Positions 26,308 to 34,421 of a DNA stretch of 50,775 nucleotides are shown piece by piece (position 1 is the first letter of the stretch; every line of letters begins with the position of its first letter). The notes under the pieces were generated by a model. That model was not told the origin of the DNA. It ran no database searches and worked only from the letters and a program-made list of their open reading frames with translations. A program made the position numbers and the translations under genes. The stretch lies in contig DXIF01000263.1 of the NCBI GenBank assembly GCA_019113025.1, positions 1 through 50,775 on the forward strand, written 5' to 3'. Source of the DNA: Candidatus Anaerobiospirillum stercoravium. GTDB lineage: Bacteria > Pseudomonadota > Gammaproteobacteria > Enterobacterales > Succinivibrionaceae.

Positions 26308-27402
26308 ATGAACGTGCGCAGCTTAGCGGTAGGTAGTGCGATTGCCGCACTGATGGTGGCTACTTCGTTGGTGGGGAGTAAGGCCGTGATGGCACAAGCA
26401 ATGGGAGACAAGATTATCGTGGCGCATCGTGGCGCCAGCGGTTATCTGCCGGAGCACACTTTAGAGTCGAAGGCGCTGGCCTATCAGATGGGCGTGGCCT
26501 ACTTAGAGCAAGATCTCGCGATGACGCGCGATGACCAATTGGTGGTGGTCCACGATCACTACTTAGATCGCGTCACCGATGTCGCCGACAAATTCCCGAA
26601 CCGCGCTCGCGCCGATGGCCGCTACTACGTCATCGACTTCACCTTAGACGAGATTAAGTCGCTCAACTTCACCGAGGGCTTTAACCTCGAATACGGTCAG
26701 CGCGTGCAGGTTTACCCCAAGCGTTTCCCTATGTTCGGTTCGACCTTTAAGATCCACACTTTTGCCGAGGAAATCGAGTTCATCCAAGGGCTAAACGCTA
26801 CTATGGGGCGGGACATTGGCCTGTATGTTGAGACCAAGGCCCCATGGTTCCACAAGCAAGAGGGTAAGGATATCTCCAAGGCGACCTTGGAGGTGCTGCG
26901 TCAATACGGCTACACCACCAAGGACAGCAACGTCATCTTCCAGACCTTTGACTTCCCTGACCTCAAGTACGTCAAGACCGAGCTCATGCCCGCTTTAGGC
27001 ATGGATCTTAAGACCGTAATTCTTCTGACCGACAACGAGTCCAAGGAAACCTATGAGCTCGTCGACGGCAAGTGGCAGCCGTACGATTTCAACTATCTGC
27101 TTGATCCTCAGAACTTTGCGGAGATTGCGCAGTACGCCGATGGCATGGGACCTGCCTACAAGATGCTCTTTGACTTAGAGCAAACCAAACGGGGCCACAT
27201 CGTGGTCAACGACTTGGTCAAAAACGCTCACGCCCATGGTATGGTGGTCCACCCTTACACCATTCGCAAAGATGCCCTGCCTGATTATGTTTCCAATGTC
27301 GATGAGCTGTTCCAAGCGGTGTTGATCGATGCTGACGCCGATGGCGTCTTCACCGACTTTCCCGACTTAGGCGTGGCCTTCTTGCAGCGTGCGGCTAAGT
27401 AG
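26308..27402 (+). CDS. glpQ: Periplasmic glycerophosphodiester phosphodiesterase
   Basis: GlpQ hydrolyses glycerophosphodiesters from phospholipid breakdown into sn-glycerol 3-phosphate and an alcohol. The 364-residue protein has a signal peptide (cleavage after AQA, about residue 31). Its catalytic core is AHRGASGYLPEHT, the metal-binding LEQDLAMTRD, and VVVHDHYLDRVTDV, with ETKAP later. Length is close to E. coli GlpQ (358). ATG 26308 is preferred over the TTG at 26284 because it yields a proper signal peptide; AAGGA lies upstream. No glpT or other glycerol gene is in the window. A perfect 11-bp hairpin terminator follows. Confidence 0.96.
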   Translation: MNVRSLAVGSAIAALMVATSLVGSKAVMAQAMGDKIIVAHRGASGYLPEHTLESKALAYQMGVAYLEQDLAMTRDDQLVVVHDHYLDRVTDVADKFPNRARADGRYYVIDFTLDEIKSLNFTEGFNLEYGQRVQVYPKRFPMFGSTFKIHTFAEEIEFIQGLNATMGRDIGLYVETKAPWFHKQEGKDISKATLEVLRQYGYTTKDSNVIFQTFDFPDLKYVKTELMPALGMDLKTVILLTDNESKETYELVDGKWQPYDFNYLLDPQNFAEIAQYADGMGPAYKMLFDLEQTKRGHIVVNDLVKNAHAHGMVVHPYTIRKDALPDYVSNVDELFQAVLIDADADGVFTDFPDLGVAFLQRAAK

Positions 27403-27452
27403 CGCTGACTGCGCTCAATCGAGGGCGTAGGCTGAACGCGCTAAGATCAGAT

Positions 27453-27484
27453 AAGCCCCAGCGGCCGTTAGGTCGCTGGGGCTT
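27453..27484 (+). terminator. Strong hairpin after glpQ
   Basis: AAGCCCCAGCG (27453-27463) pairs perfectly with CGCTGGGGCTT (27474-27484). Only short T runs follow. Confidence 0.7.
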
Positions 27485-27502
27485 GGTGCGCTTTCTTGGC
27501 GC

Positions 27503-27531
27503 AAAAAAGCACAGGAGCGTAGCTCCTGTGC
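27503..27531 (-). terminator. Intrinsic terminator of GH13 gene 1
   Basis: The perfect 9-bp stem GCACAGGAG (27509-27517) / CTCCTGTGC (27523-27531) is followed on the minus strand by TTTTTTGC. It lies about 100 bp after the stop of the convergent glucosidase gene. Confidence 0.88.
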
Positions 27532-27576
27532 CCACTACGAGGTGGGGCATACGTGGCGTATGCCCCCACGATTGAA

Positions 27577-27631
27577 CTGGTTGTGAACAAGTGGTGAACT
27601 TGTTGTTACCTTGTTGAGACCTTGTTGTTAC
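27577..27631. repeat. 11-bp tandem repeat x5 over the GH13-1 stop
   Basis: On the minus strand: GTAACAACAAG, GTCTCAACAAG, GTAACAACAAG, TTCACCACTTG, TTCACAACCAG. The gene's TAA is in the first unit; the third unit is an exact copy and gives TAA at offset 22. Confidence 0.9.
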
Positions 27632-29313
27632 TTGAGCTCTAAGATCGCCGCGCCGCCACAGCCTAAGGTCAGGGTGGTGCCCTGAAGCTCAACCTCACCA
27701 GTGGTTATGAGGGCGCAGGCTTCGCTTGCGGGCACCTGATAGGTCAGACTCTCGTGATTGGTGTTGGCAATCACTAAGAGGCGCTGGCCGCTCTCTTGGT
27801 TAGTACGCAAGTAGGAGAGGACGCCGGCGCCCAGCTCATTGCGCTCAAAGTTGCCGTAGGTGACGGTCTCGTGCAGCTTAGGATCCTTGCGCAGCGCGAT
27901 CAGCTTGCGGTAGTGGTTGAGCGGGCTTAAAGGGTCGCTCTCTTGGGCCTTAACGTTTAAGGTCTTATAGTCTTGGTGCACGCGCAGCCATGGCGTGCCG
28001 GTGGTAAAGCCCGCGTTAGGCTCATCGCTCCAGAGCATTGGGGTGCGGGCATTGTCGCGCCCGTGGCGGGCGCACAGCGCGAGCGCCTCTTGCTCGGACT
28101 TACCCTCCTCCCGGGATAAGCGGTACTCTTCCTTGGCAAAGAGGTCGTTGAACTCGTCGATGTGCTCGAACTTGGTATTGGTCATGCCAATTTCTTGGCC
28201 TTGGTAGATGAACGGAATACCGCGCAAGAACATGAGGAAGGTGCCCAGGAGCTTAGCGCCTTGGGCGTTGTGCAGGTGCTCAGGCAGATAGTAGGACACG
28301 CCGCGGGGCTCATCGTGGTTTTCGATGATCGGGGCGACAAAGGCATCAGCTTGTTGATACAGCTCTTGGGTGTTAAAGACGCACTCTTTGAACTGGTCGA
28401 CCGTAAGGTTTGGGTAGTCGCGATAGTGCGGATTGGCCTCGACTAATTCGCGCGGCGAGAGGTCAAATAAGGTCGAGAAGTAGCCGTTGGGACCGGCAAA
28501 TTCAGTGACGCTCTCCTTGGTGACGGTTAAGACCTCGCCTACGGTAAAGGAGTCGTGCGGGGCAAAGGTGCGGGCCTTGAGCTCATTTAAGAACTGACCA
28601 ATTTGACTTAAGTTGCGCGCATTCATCTTGGCGGCGTGGGTCATGCCGTCGGCATCATCAGGAGGCAGATCGGGGAAGGATAAGTCCTTGACGATTGACA
28701 AGATGGCGTCGACGCGAAAACCAGCTACGCCCTTGTTAAGCCAGAAGGTCACGAGCTTATAGACTTGCTCGCGCAGCTTCTCGTTGTACCAGTTGAGATC
28801 CGGCTGCTCTTTGGCAAAGTAGTGGCTGTAGTAGATGTCCTCATCCTCGTGGCCTGGAATCTTCTCCCAAACTGAGCCACCAAAGTAGGAACGCAGATTG
28901 TTTGGAAACTGACCGTCCTTGCCCTTAACGAAGTAGAAGTAGCCTGCTTCCTCGCTGTTTAAGTCCGCGCAGGCCTTCTTAAACCAAGCATGTTCGCTTG
29001 AGCAGTGGTTAACCACCAAGTCCATGATCACGTCCATGCCGCGGGCCTTAGCCTCGCGCATTAAGACGTCGAAGTCCTCGAGGTTGCCGAAAATCGGGTC
29101 GATGTTCTCGTAGTCGGCGATGTCGTAGCCTTGGTCGACAAAAGGCGATGGGTAGATCGGCGAGAGCCATAGAATGTCGACTCCTAAGGATTGCAGGTAG
29201 TCGAGCTTGGAGATGATGCCCTTTAAGTCGCCTAAGCCGTCGCCGTTGCTGTCGCAAAACGACTTAGGATAGATTTGATAAGCGGTTTTACCGTGCCACC
29301 ACTTGTGCTCCAT
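27628..29313 (-). CDS. GH13 alpha-glucosidase, paralogue 1
   Basis: A cytoplasmic exo-glucosidase of 561 residues in the oligo-1,6-glucosidase/alpha-glucosidase branch of GH13: AYQIYPKSFCDSNGDGLGDL (calcium loop), DLVVNH, QPDLNW, nucleophile Asp202 in GFRVDAIL, acid/base Glu260 in VGEV, and Asp334 in ENHDEPR. In this branch the residue after the nucleophile tends to be Val in alpha-1,6 specialists and Ala/Thr in enzymes favouring alpha-1,4 bonds; Ala here hints at maltose-type substrates (inference). Start at ATG 29313, with AGAGGA upstream and the family N terminus MEHKWWHGK; the longer frame to 29376 is rejected. It is the first of three paralogues around a GPH transporter. A 36-bp inverted repeat lies upstream. 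Confidence 0.93.
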   Translation of the reverse strand: MEHKWWHGKTAYQIYPKSFCDSNGDGLGDLKGIISKLDYLQSLGVDILWLSPIYPSPFVDQGYDIADYENIDPIFGNLEDFDVLMREAKARGMDVIMDLVVNHCSSEHAWFKKACADLNSEEAGYFYFVKGKDGQFPNNLRSYFGGSVWEKIPGHEDEDIYYSHYFAKEQPDLNWYNEKLREQVYKLVTFWLNKGVAGFRVDAILSIVKDLSFPDLPPDDADGMTHAAKMNARNLSQIGQFLNELKARTFAPHDSFTVGEVLTVTKESVTEFAGPNGYFSTLFDLSPRELVEANPHYRDYPNLTVDQFKECVFNTQELYQQADAFVAPIIENHDEPRGVSYYLPEHLHNAQGAKLLGTFLMFLRGIPFIYQGQEIGMTNTKFEHIDEFNDLFAKEEYRLSREEGKSEQEALALCARHGRDNARTPMLWSDEPNAGFTTGTPWLRVHQDYKTLNVKAQESDPLSPLNHYRKLIALRKDPKLHETVTYGNFERNELGAGVLSYLRTNQESGQRLLVIANTNHESLTYQVPASEACALITTGEVELQGTTLTLGCGGAAILELK

Positions 29314-29451
29314 GACAAAATCCTCTGTGATGCGTCGGCGCGCTATTTTGCGCTGGTCGTGCGCTATCAGTTGCACCGGTCTCAGTTAATCGGGGTACTT
29401 GCGTTCGCCGCAGCTGCTGGTGCGCAGCGGCTTGGTGCAAGCTCTAAGTGC

Positions 29452-29540
29452 AGTATAGGCAGGGCTAGAGTTAGACGGTTCATGTCTATTGGCCGGGGAC
29501 TACACTAAATTAACCAGCTTGAGGTACTCGGTTAATTTAG
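29452..29540 (-). promoter_or_regulatory. Operator-like inverted repeat and -10 upstream of GH13-1
   Basis: CTAAATTAACC (29505-29515) and GGTTAATTTAG (29530-29540) form a perfect 11-bp inverted repeat with a 14-bp spacer. On the gene's strand a TATACT (complement of 29452-29457) lies about 50 bp downstream of it, a good distance for an activator site. The -35 is poor, as expected for an activated promoter. Confidence 0.55.
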
Positions 29541-29552
29541 GACACAAAGCAA

Positions 29553-29582
29553 GACGCTTGATGCCATGGCACTGTGAGCGTC
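29553..29582. other. Nested hairpin in the GH13-1 upstream spacer
   Basis: GACGCT (29553-29558) pairs with AGCGTC (29577-29582) and encloses the palindrome TGCCATGGCA. Its role is unknown. Confidence 0.4.
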
Positions 29583-29695
29583 ATCACAGCGGATATATCG
29601 GCCTATTTATCGGCTGATTTATCAGCTTGGCGACGTCATAGCGGGCTTGGTGAGCCGAGGTAACGCGGGTTGAGATCGTGTAGTACGACTGTCCT

Positions 29696-29874
29696 AATTT
29701 GACCTGGGTCGTAAATTGACCTAGATCGTGTGTTGCGGAGAAGTTGATGTCATCCCTGATATAAGGCCTGTGTAAGGGCAAGCTGATGGTATGTTTCTGG
29801 CCACAACCGCTCTGTCTAAGGTCGTTTAACCATGACTGCCATGACTTCTCCGCAACGCACGCTAGATCGCAAAT
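29696..29874. repeat. 17-bp tandem pair plus long-range inverted copy in a non-coding spacer
   Basis: AATTTGACCTGGGTCGT (29696-29712) is followed by AAATTGACCTAGATCGT (29713-29729). Then GTTGCGGAGAAGT (29732-29744) is repeated in inverse as ACTTCTCCGCAAC (29844-29856), followed by CTAGATCGCAAATTGACT in direct orientation to the first block. The region has no convincing ORF. It could be a regulatory array or the remains of a small mobile element. Confidence 0.6.
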
Positions 29875-29907
29875 TGACTTGGGACGATGAACCTAGAATT
29901 GATTTAA

Positions 29908-29979
29908 CAAAAAGGCACCTTGGGTTCCGCGCGTCACCGAGGTTACACCTCAGGTGCCGCACGGCACTTGGGGGTGCCT
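29908..29979 (-). terminator. Branched hairpin terminator of the GPH transporter gene
   Basis: The closing stem AAGGCACC (29912-29919) / GGTGCCTT (29972-29979) encloses one or two inner hairpins. On the minus strand it runs directly into TTTTTGTT. It lies about 155 bp beyond the transporter stop. A second hairpin, GGGCTC (30030-30035) / GAGCCC (30045-30050), lies between the two. Confidence 0.7.
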
Positions 29980-30093
29980 TAGAGAGTTGTTATGGTGAAT
30001 TGCTTTAGCCCTTAGGTTGCCCTGAGGGCGGGCTCTGCAGTGCGGAGCCCTGATTGCTCGAAGCGCTTGCCTTAAGGGCAGTGGCTTATGAGA

Positions 30094-30138
30094 GCTAATT
30101 ACTGATTACTCATTACTTCGGCTAATTACGGCTAATTA
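30094..30138. repeat. Stop-dense GTAATTAGCC repeat at the transporter stop
   Basis: On the minus strand the stop TAA begins a run of GTAATTAGCC units that decays into GTAATGA, GTAATCA and GTAATTAGC. Counting from the stop, TAA/TAG/TGA occur at offsets 0, 4, 10, 14, 23, 26, 30, 37 and 41: nine stops in 44 bases, all frames. Confidence 0.85.
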
Positions 30139-31566
30139 CTTAGCATCGCCTACCGCCGGGATTGGGTCACCGGAGTTCTTAGCAGCTTCGCTCTTGCGGT
30201 TTTGCAGCTCACGAATGATGTCTGGGTAGAGCTTGTCTAACTTGTAGCCTAAGACCGAGAGAATGCCTAAGATATACAGCACAGCAGGAACTGCGGTGCA
30301 GGCTAACAGAATGGCGTTCATGGCCTCTGGGGTTTGCTCTGGGGCGTTGTTGACATAGCCACCAACTTGCATGGTGATGGAGGCTAAGACCGCGCCTAAA
30401 CCAGCTGCTAACTTCATACCAAAGGATGCACCGGCGTAAACTAAGCCCTCGTGACGCTCGTGGTCGATGTACTCGCCGTACTCAACGCAGTCAGGGAGCA
30501 TGGCAAATAAGCAAGCGTAGGTGAAGCCCTGACCAAAGCCAAAGAAGGCAGCGGCAACGAAGGCGACGGTGGCGTTTTCTGGGTCGATGAAACGGGCTAA
30601 CAGCGCAACGAAGATAATGGCCGAGGCTAAGACTAAGGCGTTACGCTTGCCATAGCGACGCAGCATGATTGGCAGCAGGATGATCATGGAGCCAATCTTG
30701 AAGCTGTTCATGATGGCCGCGAAGGTACCGACGTGGTTTGGATTGTCCAAGAAGTAGCGGCAGTAGTAGGTGTTGGCAGTACCGAAGACCACGTCAGCCG
30801 AGAAGATGGTGACCATGGCTAAGGTTAACATCAGCCAGAACTTGTTGTGGAACAGGCCCTTGATGACGCGCAGCGTGGTCTTGAGATCGTTCTTTTCTGG
30901 AGCCGGTGAAGCGCAACGCTCGTGGCAGCAAACGAAGGTAAAGAAGAAGCAGACGCAGGCAATGACCGCCAAGATGATGAAGGTCGTGGTCCATGCCATC
31001 TGGTCGCCGCCAAAGAACTCAACCATTGGCAGGGTTACGATCATGGTTAAGGTGTTACCAGCGGTTGCTAAGAGCATACGGTAGATAACGATGATCGAAC
31101 GTTGGTAGCTGTCCTGCGTCATCGTGGTGGTCATCGAGCCGTAAGGCAGGTTGATGGCGGTGTAAACCACGGTAATGGCGAAGTTGTACGATACGAAGAT
31201 GTAGACGTACTTTAAGAGGTCGCTCATCCCCGGAGGTACCGAGAACAGGGCCACCATGGCGATGAAGAAAGGAATCAGCATGCGGATGAGCCATGCACGG
31301 GCCTTACCGTAAGGGCTCTTAGTGTTCTCGATGAGGTAACCTACGCACAGGTCGGAGAAGCCGTCTAAGAAACGGGAAGCTAACATGATCGAGGCGACGA
31401 TCGCGATGTTAACGTTAACCACCTCAGTGTAGTAGTAAATGAGGATGGAGCCCGTTGGGGTGTAGAGCATCTGCGAAGCGAAGTCGCCCATACCATAGGC
31501 GAATTTCTCCACAAAGCCAATGTTTGGATCCTTGTTAGGATTATTAGCTAGCTTAGGAAATAGCAT
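30136..31566 (-). CDS. GPH-family (MelB-like) sugar:cation symporter
   Basis: A 476-residue, 12-helix transporter of the glycoside-pentoside-hexuronide:cation symporter family, which brings sugars or glycosides in with Na+ or H+. Diagnostic segments are FAYGMGDFASQMLYTP at the N terminus, RFLDGFSDLCVGYLIENT, SPYGKARAWLI, and the later SIKLAAGLG-like segment FGMKLAAGLGAVLAS. Placed between glucosidase genes in the same direction, it is the likely importer of their substrate. Start ATG 31566 has GGAG nine bases upstream. A 34-bp interrupted palindrome lies about 45 bp before the start. Substrate not determinable from sequence. Confidence 0.92.
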   Translation of the reverse strand: MLFPKLANNPNKDPNIGFVEKFAYGMGDFASQMLYTPTGSILIYYYTEVVNVNIAIVASIMLASRFLDGFSDLCVGYLIENTKSPYGKARAWLIRMLIPFFIAMVALFSVPPGMSDLLKYVYIFVSYNFAITVVYTAINLPYGSMTTTMTQDSYQRSIIVIYRMLLATAGNTLTMIVTLPMVEFFGGDQMAWTTTFIILAVIACVCFFFTFVCCHERCASPAPEKNDLKTTLRVIKGLFHNKFWLMLTLAMVTIFSADVVFGTANTYYCRYFLDNPNHVGTFAAIMNSFKIGSMIILLPIMLRRYGKRNALVLASAIIFVALLARFIDPENATVAFVAAAFFGFGQGFTYACLFAMLPDCVEYGEYIDHERHEGLVYAGASFGMKLAAGLGAVLASITMQVGGYVNNAPEQTPEAMNAILLACTAVPAVLYILGILSVLGYKLDKLYPDIIRELQNRKSEAAKNSGDPIPAVGDAK

Positions 31567-31609
31567 GTCTTTTTCTCCAGCACAACTAGCAAGTGCAAGC
31601 CTGCGTGAA

Positions 31610-31643
31610 CTTAAGCTCAGTCAAGTTGCCACCTTGACTTAAG
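31610..31643 (-). promoter_or_regulatory. Operator-like palindrome upstream of the GPH transporter
   Basis: CTTAAG (31610-31615), GTCAAG (31620-31625), a 7-bp spacer, CTTGAC (31633-31638), then CTTAAG (31638-31643): two nested inverted repeats with near-common centre. It is a plausible binding site for a dimeric regulator. Confidence 0.5.
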
Positions 31644-31880
31644 CCCAGCGCCAGCGCGCTAGGCCCCAGAGCTTAAGCGTCAGCCTGAGGTGCCACTAGG
31701 GGCGCCCACAGCCAAAATGGGCGCTGCCCTATCCTCAGGCGGGTGCAGGAGTGTCCGCACCGCAGGCTTGGTGCTGCTAGTTAGGGAGTGCGCGCGTCGC
31801 ATCGGGTCGCTTAAAGTGGAGATGAGTGACCTAAGTTATCGCTCAAGCTCACGCCAAATGTCAGCTTGGGCGGTAGCGGA

Positions 31881-31907
31881 CTTAGTTTGAGCCAAATTAA
31901 AACTAAG
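31881..31907. promoter_or_regulatory. 8-bp inverted repeat in the transporter/GH13-2 spacer
   Basis: CTTAGTTT (31881-31888) and AAACTAAG (31900-31907) with an 11-bp loop. A weaker pair, CTTAGGT (31967-31973) / ACCTAAG (31991-31997), follows. No protein-coding gene is credible in the 673-bp spacer 31567-32239. Confidence 0.4.
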
Positions 31908-32134
31908 CCCTACGGCGTTTGCGCTCCGGTTGTCAAGCTAAACCCAGCCTCTTACACAAGACTGCGCTTAGGTTTGTTTTCAGCGCTCAGACCTAAGAGG
32001 TGGTCCTCCCCAGATTATTCCAGTGAGTAGATCCTCTTAAGTGCAAGCGGTAGAAATCGGTCCTTGCTGTCTCTGCCTTAGTGCCTTAGCGTGTAGCGCT
32101 TAATTGCGCTTAATTGGACGTAGCTTTCCCCTAA

Positions 32135-32159
32135 GGGGCGGCGTGGCCGCTCCTTTTTT
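32135..32159 (+). terminator. Orphan plus-strand intrinsic terminator
   Basis: The 8-bp stem GGGGCGGC (32135-32142) / GCCGCTCC (32146-32153, one G-U pair) has a 3-nt loop, followed by TTTTTT (32154-32159). It is correctly oriented only for a plus-strand transcript, yet all neighbouring genes are on the minus strand. It suggests an unannotated plus-strand RNA in 31567-32159. Confidence 0.65.
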
Positions 32160-32239
32160 AGGTGAGGTGAGGCAGCAAGGGGAGAGGGGCCGCTGGGGCG
32201 GTGCCAAGTCGGCCCTAGGGGTGCCGAGGAGGCGTAGGC

Positions 32240-33919
32240 CTAGTCGGCGATAACGACTGCGCTGACGGCAGGTACGGTGACCTTAGTGCCCTCAAGCTTG
32301 ATGCCGTCGTCGGAGGCCAAGAGGATCTGAGCCGCGCTTGGTAGCTCGTAGCTGATAGCACTGTCCTCAAAGTTGGCGACCACGTAGATGTGCTTGCCGT
32401 TTAACTCGCGGCAGTATGGTACGACGTACTCGGCGTTCGGCTCTAAGCCCTTGAACGCACCGTAGGTTAAGAGCTCGTGGTAGTCAGGATTCTTCTTTAA
32501 GGCAATTAAGCTCTTGTAGAAGGAGAAGACACTCTTAGGGTCATGGCGCTGGGCGGCAACGTTGAGGGTCTTATAGTCTTGGTGAACCTTGAGCCAAGTG
32601 ATTGCGCCTGAGCTAAAGCCCGCATTCTTCTCATCAGACCACAGCATTGGGGTACGGGCATTGTCGCGCGACTCAATATTGAGGATATCTAAGGCCTGAC
32701 GCTCGGTTAAGCCAGCTTGTAACGCAGTCTTGTAGTTGTCCTTGGCATTGACGTCGTCAAACTCATAGATTGAGTTGAACTGGGTATTGGTCATGCCAAT
32801 CTCTTGGCCCTGGTAGATGAATGGCATACCGCGCAGCATTAACAGCACGGCGGCAAAAGCCTTGGCACCTGATGGGTTTTGGGCGTGGCGTGGCAGGTAG
32901 TAGGACACGCCGCGCGGCTCATCGTGGTTCTCGAAGATCGGGCACATAAAGCCGATGTTGTTGACGCGCTCTTGCGAGGCGAAGATGGTGTCACGCCACT
33001 TAGCGATCGAGACCGGACGATAACGGTAGTAAGCCGGATATTTCTCGTTTAATTCGCGGGCCGAGAAGTCGAAGATAGTCGAGAAGAAGCCATTGTCGCC
33101 AATGTAATTGCTCAGTGAGTCAGCGTTAACCCCGAAGGCCTCCGCTACCGAAATGGCATCGTGTGGCTTGAAGGTCTTATCGTTCATCTCATAGAGGAAG
33201 GTGGCGGCCTGATCGGAGAGCTTGGCGGTCATCTGGTTGGCCGAGCACATGCCGTCAGGACCATCGGCGGGCAGACCTGGGAAGGTTAAATCCTTGGCGA
33301 TGTTCATGATGGCGTCAACGCGGAAGCCTGCTACACCCTTATCGAGCCAGAAGTTGATCATGTCAAAGAGCTTCTGGCGCAGAGGCTCGTAGTACCAGTT
33401 GAGATCTGGTTGCGCCTTAGCAAAGTAGTGCAGGTAGTAGAGGTCTTCGTCCTCGTGGCCAGGTAACTTCTCCCAGACTGAGCCGCCGAAGTAGGAGCGC
33501 AGATTATCTGGAACTTGGCCGTTCTTGCCGCGAACCAGATAGAAGTATTTAGCTTCCTCGCAGGCTGGGTCAGCACAGGCCTTTTGGAACCATTCGTGCT
33601 TATCTGAGCAGTGGTTGATCACGAGGTCTAAGATGATGTCGATGCCGCGGGCTTTGGCTTGAGCTAAGAGCTCATCGAAGTCGTCCATGGTGCCAAAGAC
33701 AGGATCGATATCTTGGTAGTCAGCGATGTCGTATCCTTGGTCGACAAATGGGCTCTTAAAGATTGGGGAGAGCCAAACTAACTCGACGCCTAACTCTTGC
33801 AGGTAGTCGAGCTTGGAGATGATGCCGCGTAAGTCACCAATGCCGTCGCCATTGGAGTCGCAAAACGACTTAGGATAAATCTGGTAAGCGGTCTTGCCGT
33901 GCCACCACTTCTGTTCCAT
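32240..33919 (-). CDS. GH13 alpha-glucosidase, paralogue 2
   Basis: This 559-residue enzyme is co-linear with paralogue 1: MEQKWWHGKTAYQIYPKSF, the calcium loop DSNGDGIGDL, QPDLNW, nucleophile Asp202 in GFRVDAIM, acid/base Glu260 in SVAEAFG, and Asp333 in ENHDEPR. Around the acid/base it reads AEA where the sisters have GEV, a visible active-site difference that may shift specificity. It has no signal peptide, so it acts on sugar already imported. Start at ATG 33919 (GAGG upstream, family N terminus); the TTG at 33937 is rejected. It is separated from the transporter and paralogue 3 by long spacers, so each gene probably has its own promoter. Confidence 0.93.
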   Translation of the reverse strand: MEQKWWHGKTAYQIYPKSFCDSNGDGIGDLRGIISKLDYLQELGVELVWLSPIFKSPFVDQGYDIADYQDIDPVFGTMDDFDELLAQAKARGIDIILDLVINHCSDKHEWFQKACADPACEEAKYFYLVRGKNGQVPDNLRSYFGGSVWEKLPGHEDEDLYYLHYFAKAQPDLNWYYEPLRQKLFDMINFWLDKGVAGFRVDAIMNIAKDLTFPGLPADGPDGMCSANQMTAKLSDQAATFLYEMNDKTFKPHDAISVAEAFGVNADSLSNYIGDNGFFSTIFDFSARELNEKYPAYYRYRPVSIAKWRDTIFASQERVNNIGFMCPIFENHDEPRGVSYYLPRHAQNPSGAKAFAAVLLMLRGMPFIYQGQEIGMTNTQFNSIYEFDDVNAKDNYKTALQAGLTERQALDILNIESRDNARTPMLWSDEKNAGFSSGAITWLKVHQDYKTLNVAAQRHDPKSVFSFYKSLIALKKNPDYHELLTYGAFKGLEPNAEYVVPYCRELNGKHIYVVANFEDSAISYELPSAAQILLASDDGIKLEGTKVTVPAVSAVVIAD

Positions 33920-34057
33920 AGAAAACCTCACTAACAACTCTCACCACGTGCTCCATCGATCCTTGTGCCAGCGCTGCGCTGAGCCCTTAATTTACCCCGT
34001 ACCTAAGCCCTCAAATCAATAAGCCCAAGGGCCAACCTTATTAGGGTAATAATAGGG

Positions 34058-34080
34058 CCCTGAGCCCACACTGCTCAGGG
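34058..34080. promoter_or_regulatory. Perfect inverted repeat upstream of GH13-2
   Basis: CCCTGAGC (34058-34065) and GCTCAGGG (34073-34080) with a 7-bp spacer, about 140 bp before the GH13-2 start. Confidence 0.4.
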
Positions 34081-34254
34081 ACCTGGGAACAAGATGGAGA
34101 ATATTACAGTTGGCCTGCGCCTAAGTTTGCGCTTAGGCTTGCTGCCGCGAGGTTTTCTAAGCTGCGCCTCATCGCTACCGCTAGCTTGCGTTGGCATCGA
34201 CCACGGAGGAGAACATGGCACGATGCGCTCAGACAAGCGCTGGGCGGTAGGAAG

Positions 34255-34313
34255 CTGATCAGTTGAACTGATTCAGTTAACCTGATCATTTGATCAGCCG
34301 ATCAATCGTTAAC
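34255..34313. promoter_or_regulatory. GATC-rich palindrome cluster
   Basis: CTGATCAG (34255-34262), the odd palindrome AACTGATTCAGTT (34266-34278), TGATCA (34283-34288), TGATCA (34291-34296), CGATCA, and two GTTAAC sites (34276, 34308) lie within 60 bp. Four GATC sites sit within 50 bp, so Dam methylation could affect binding here if the host has Dam. Confidence 0.45.
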
Positions 34314-34319
34314 CTCGCA

Positions 34320-34421
34320 GGGGGACTTGCAAACCCCAGTTTTTGCAGTACTAAAGCAGGAACTTCTGCAAAAAACTGTGTTCGTCTGAACACAAAGGCA
34401 TTCTAGCGAAAAGGCCTTTTT
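34320..34421 (+). ncRNA. Candidate small RNA: stacked hairpins ending in a terminator
   Basis: In order on the plus strand: GGGG (34320-34324 region) / CCCC hairpin; TTTTTGCAG (34340-34348) / CTGCAAAAA (34366-34374); the perfect TGTGTTC (34377-34383) / GAACACA (34388-34394) with a 4-nt loop; and AAAGGC (34394-34399) / GCCTTT (34414-34419) running into TTTT. This looks like a structured RNA with a Rho-independent end and no ORF, antisense to the direction of neighbouring genes. Its promoter is not obvious. Confidence 0.45.

Noticed and set aside
29908-29979. Cloverleaf-like 72-nt fold suggesting a tRNA
   Set aside because: There is no T-loop GTTCGAxxC or normal anticodon arm, and the minus-strand U-run fits a terminator of the transporter gene better.
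29831-30009. 58-codon plus-strand frame in the transporter/GH13-1 spacer
   Set aside because: Runs through the terminator hairpin, has no ribosome-binding site and no similarity I recognise.
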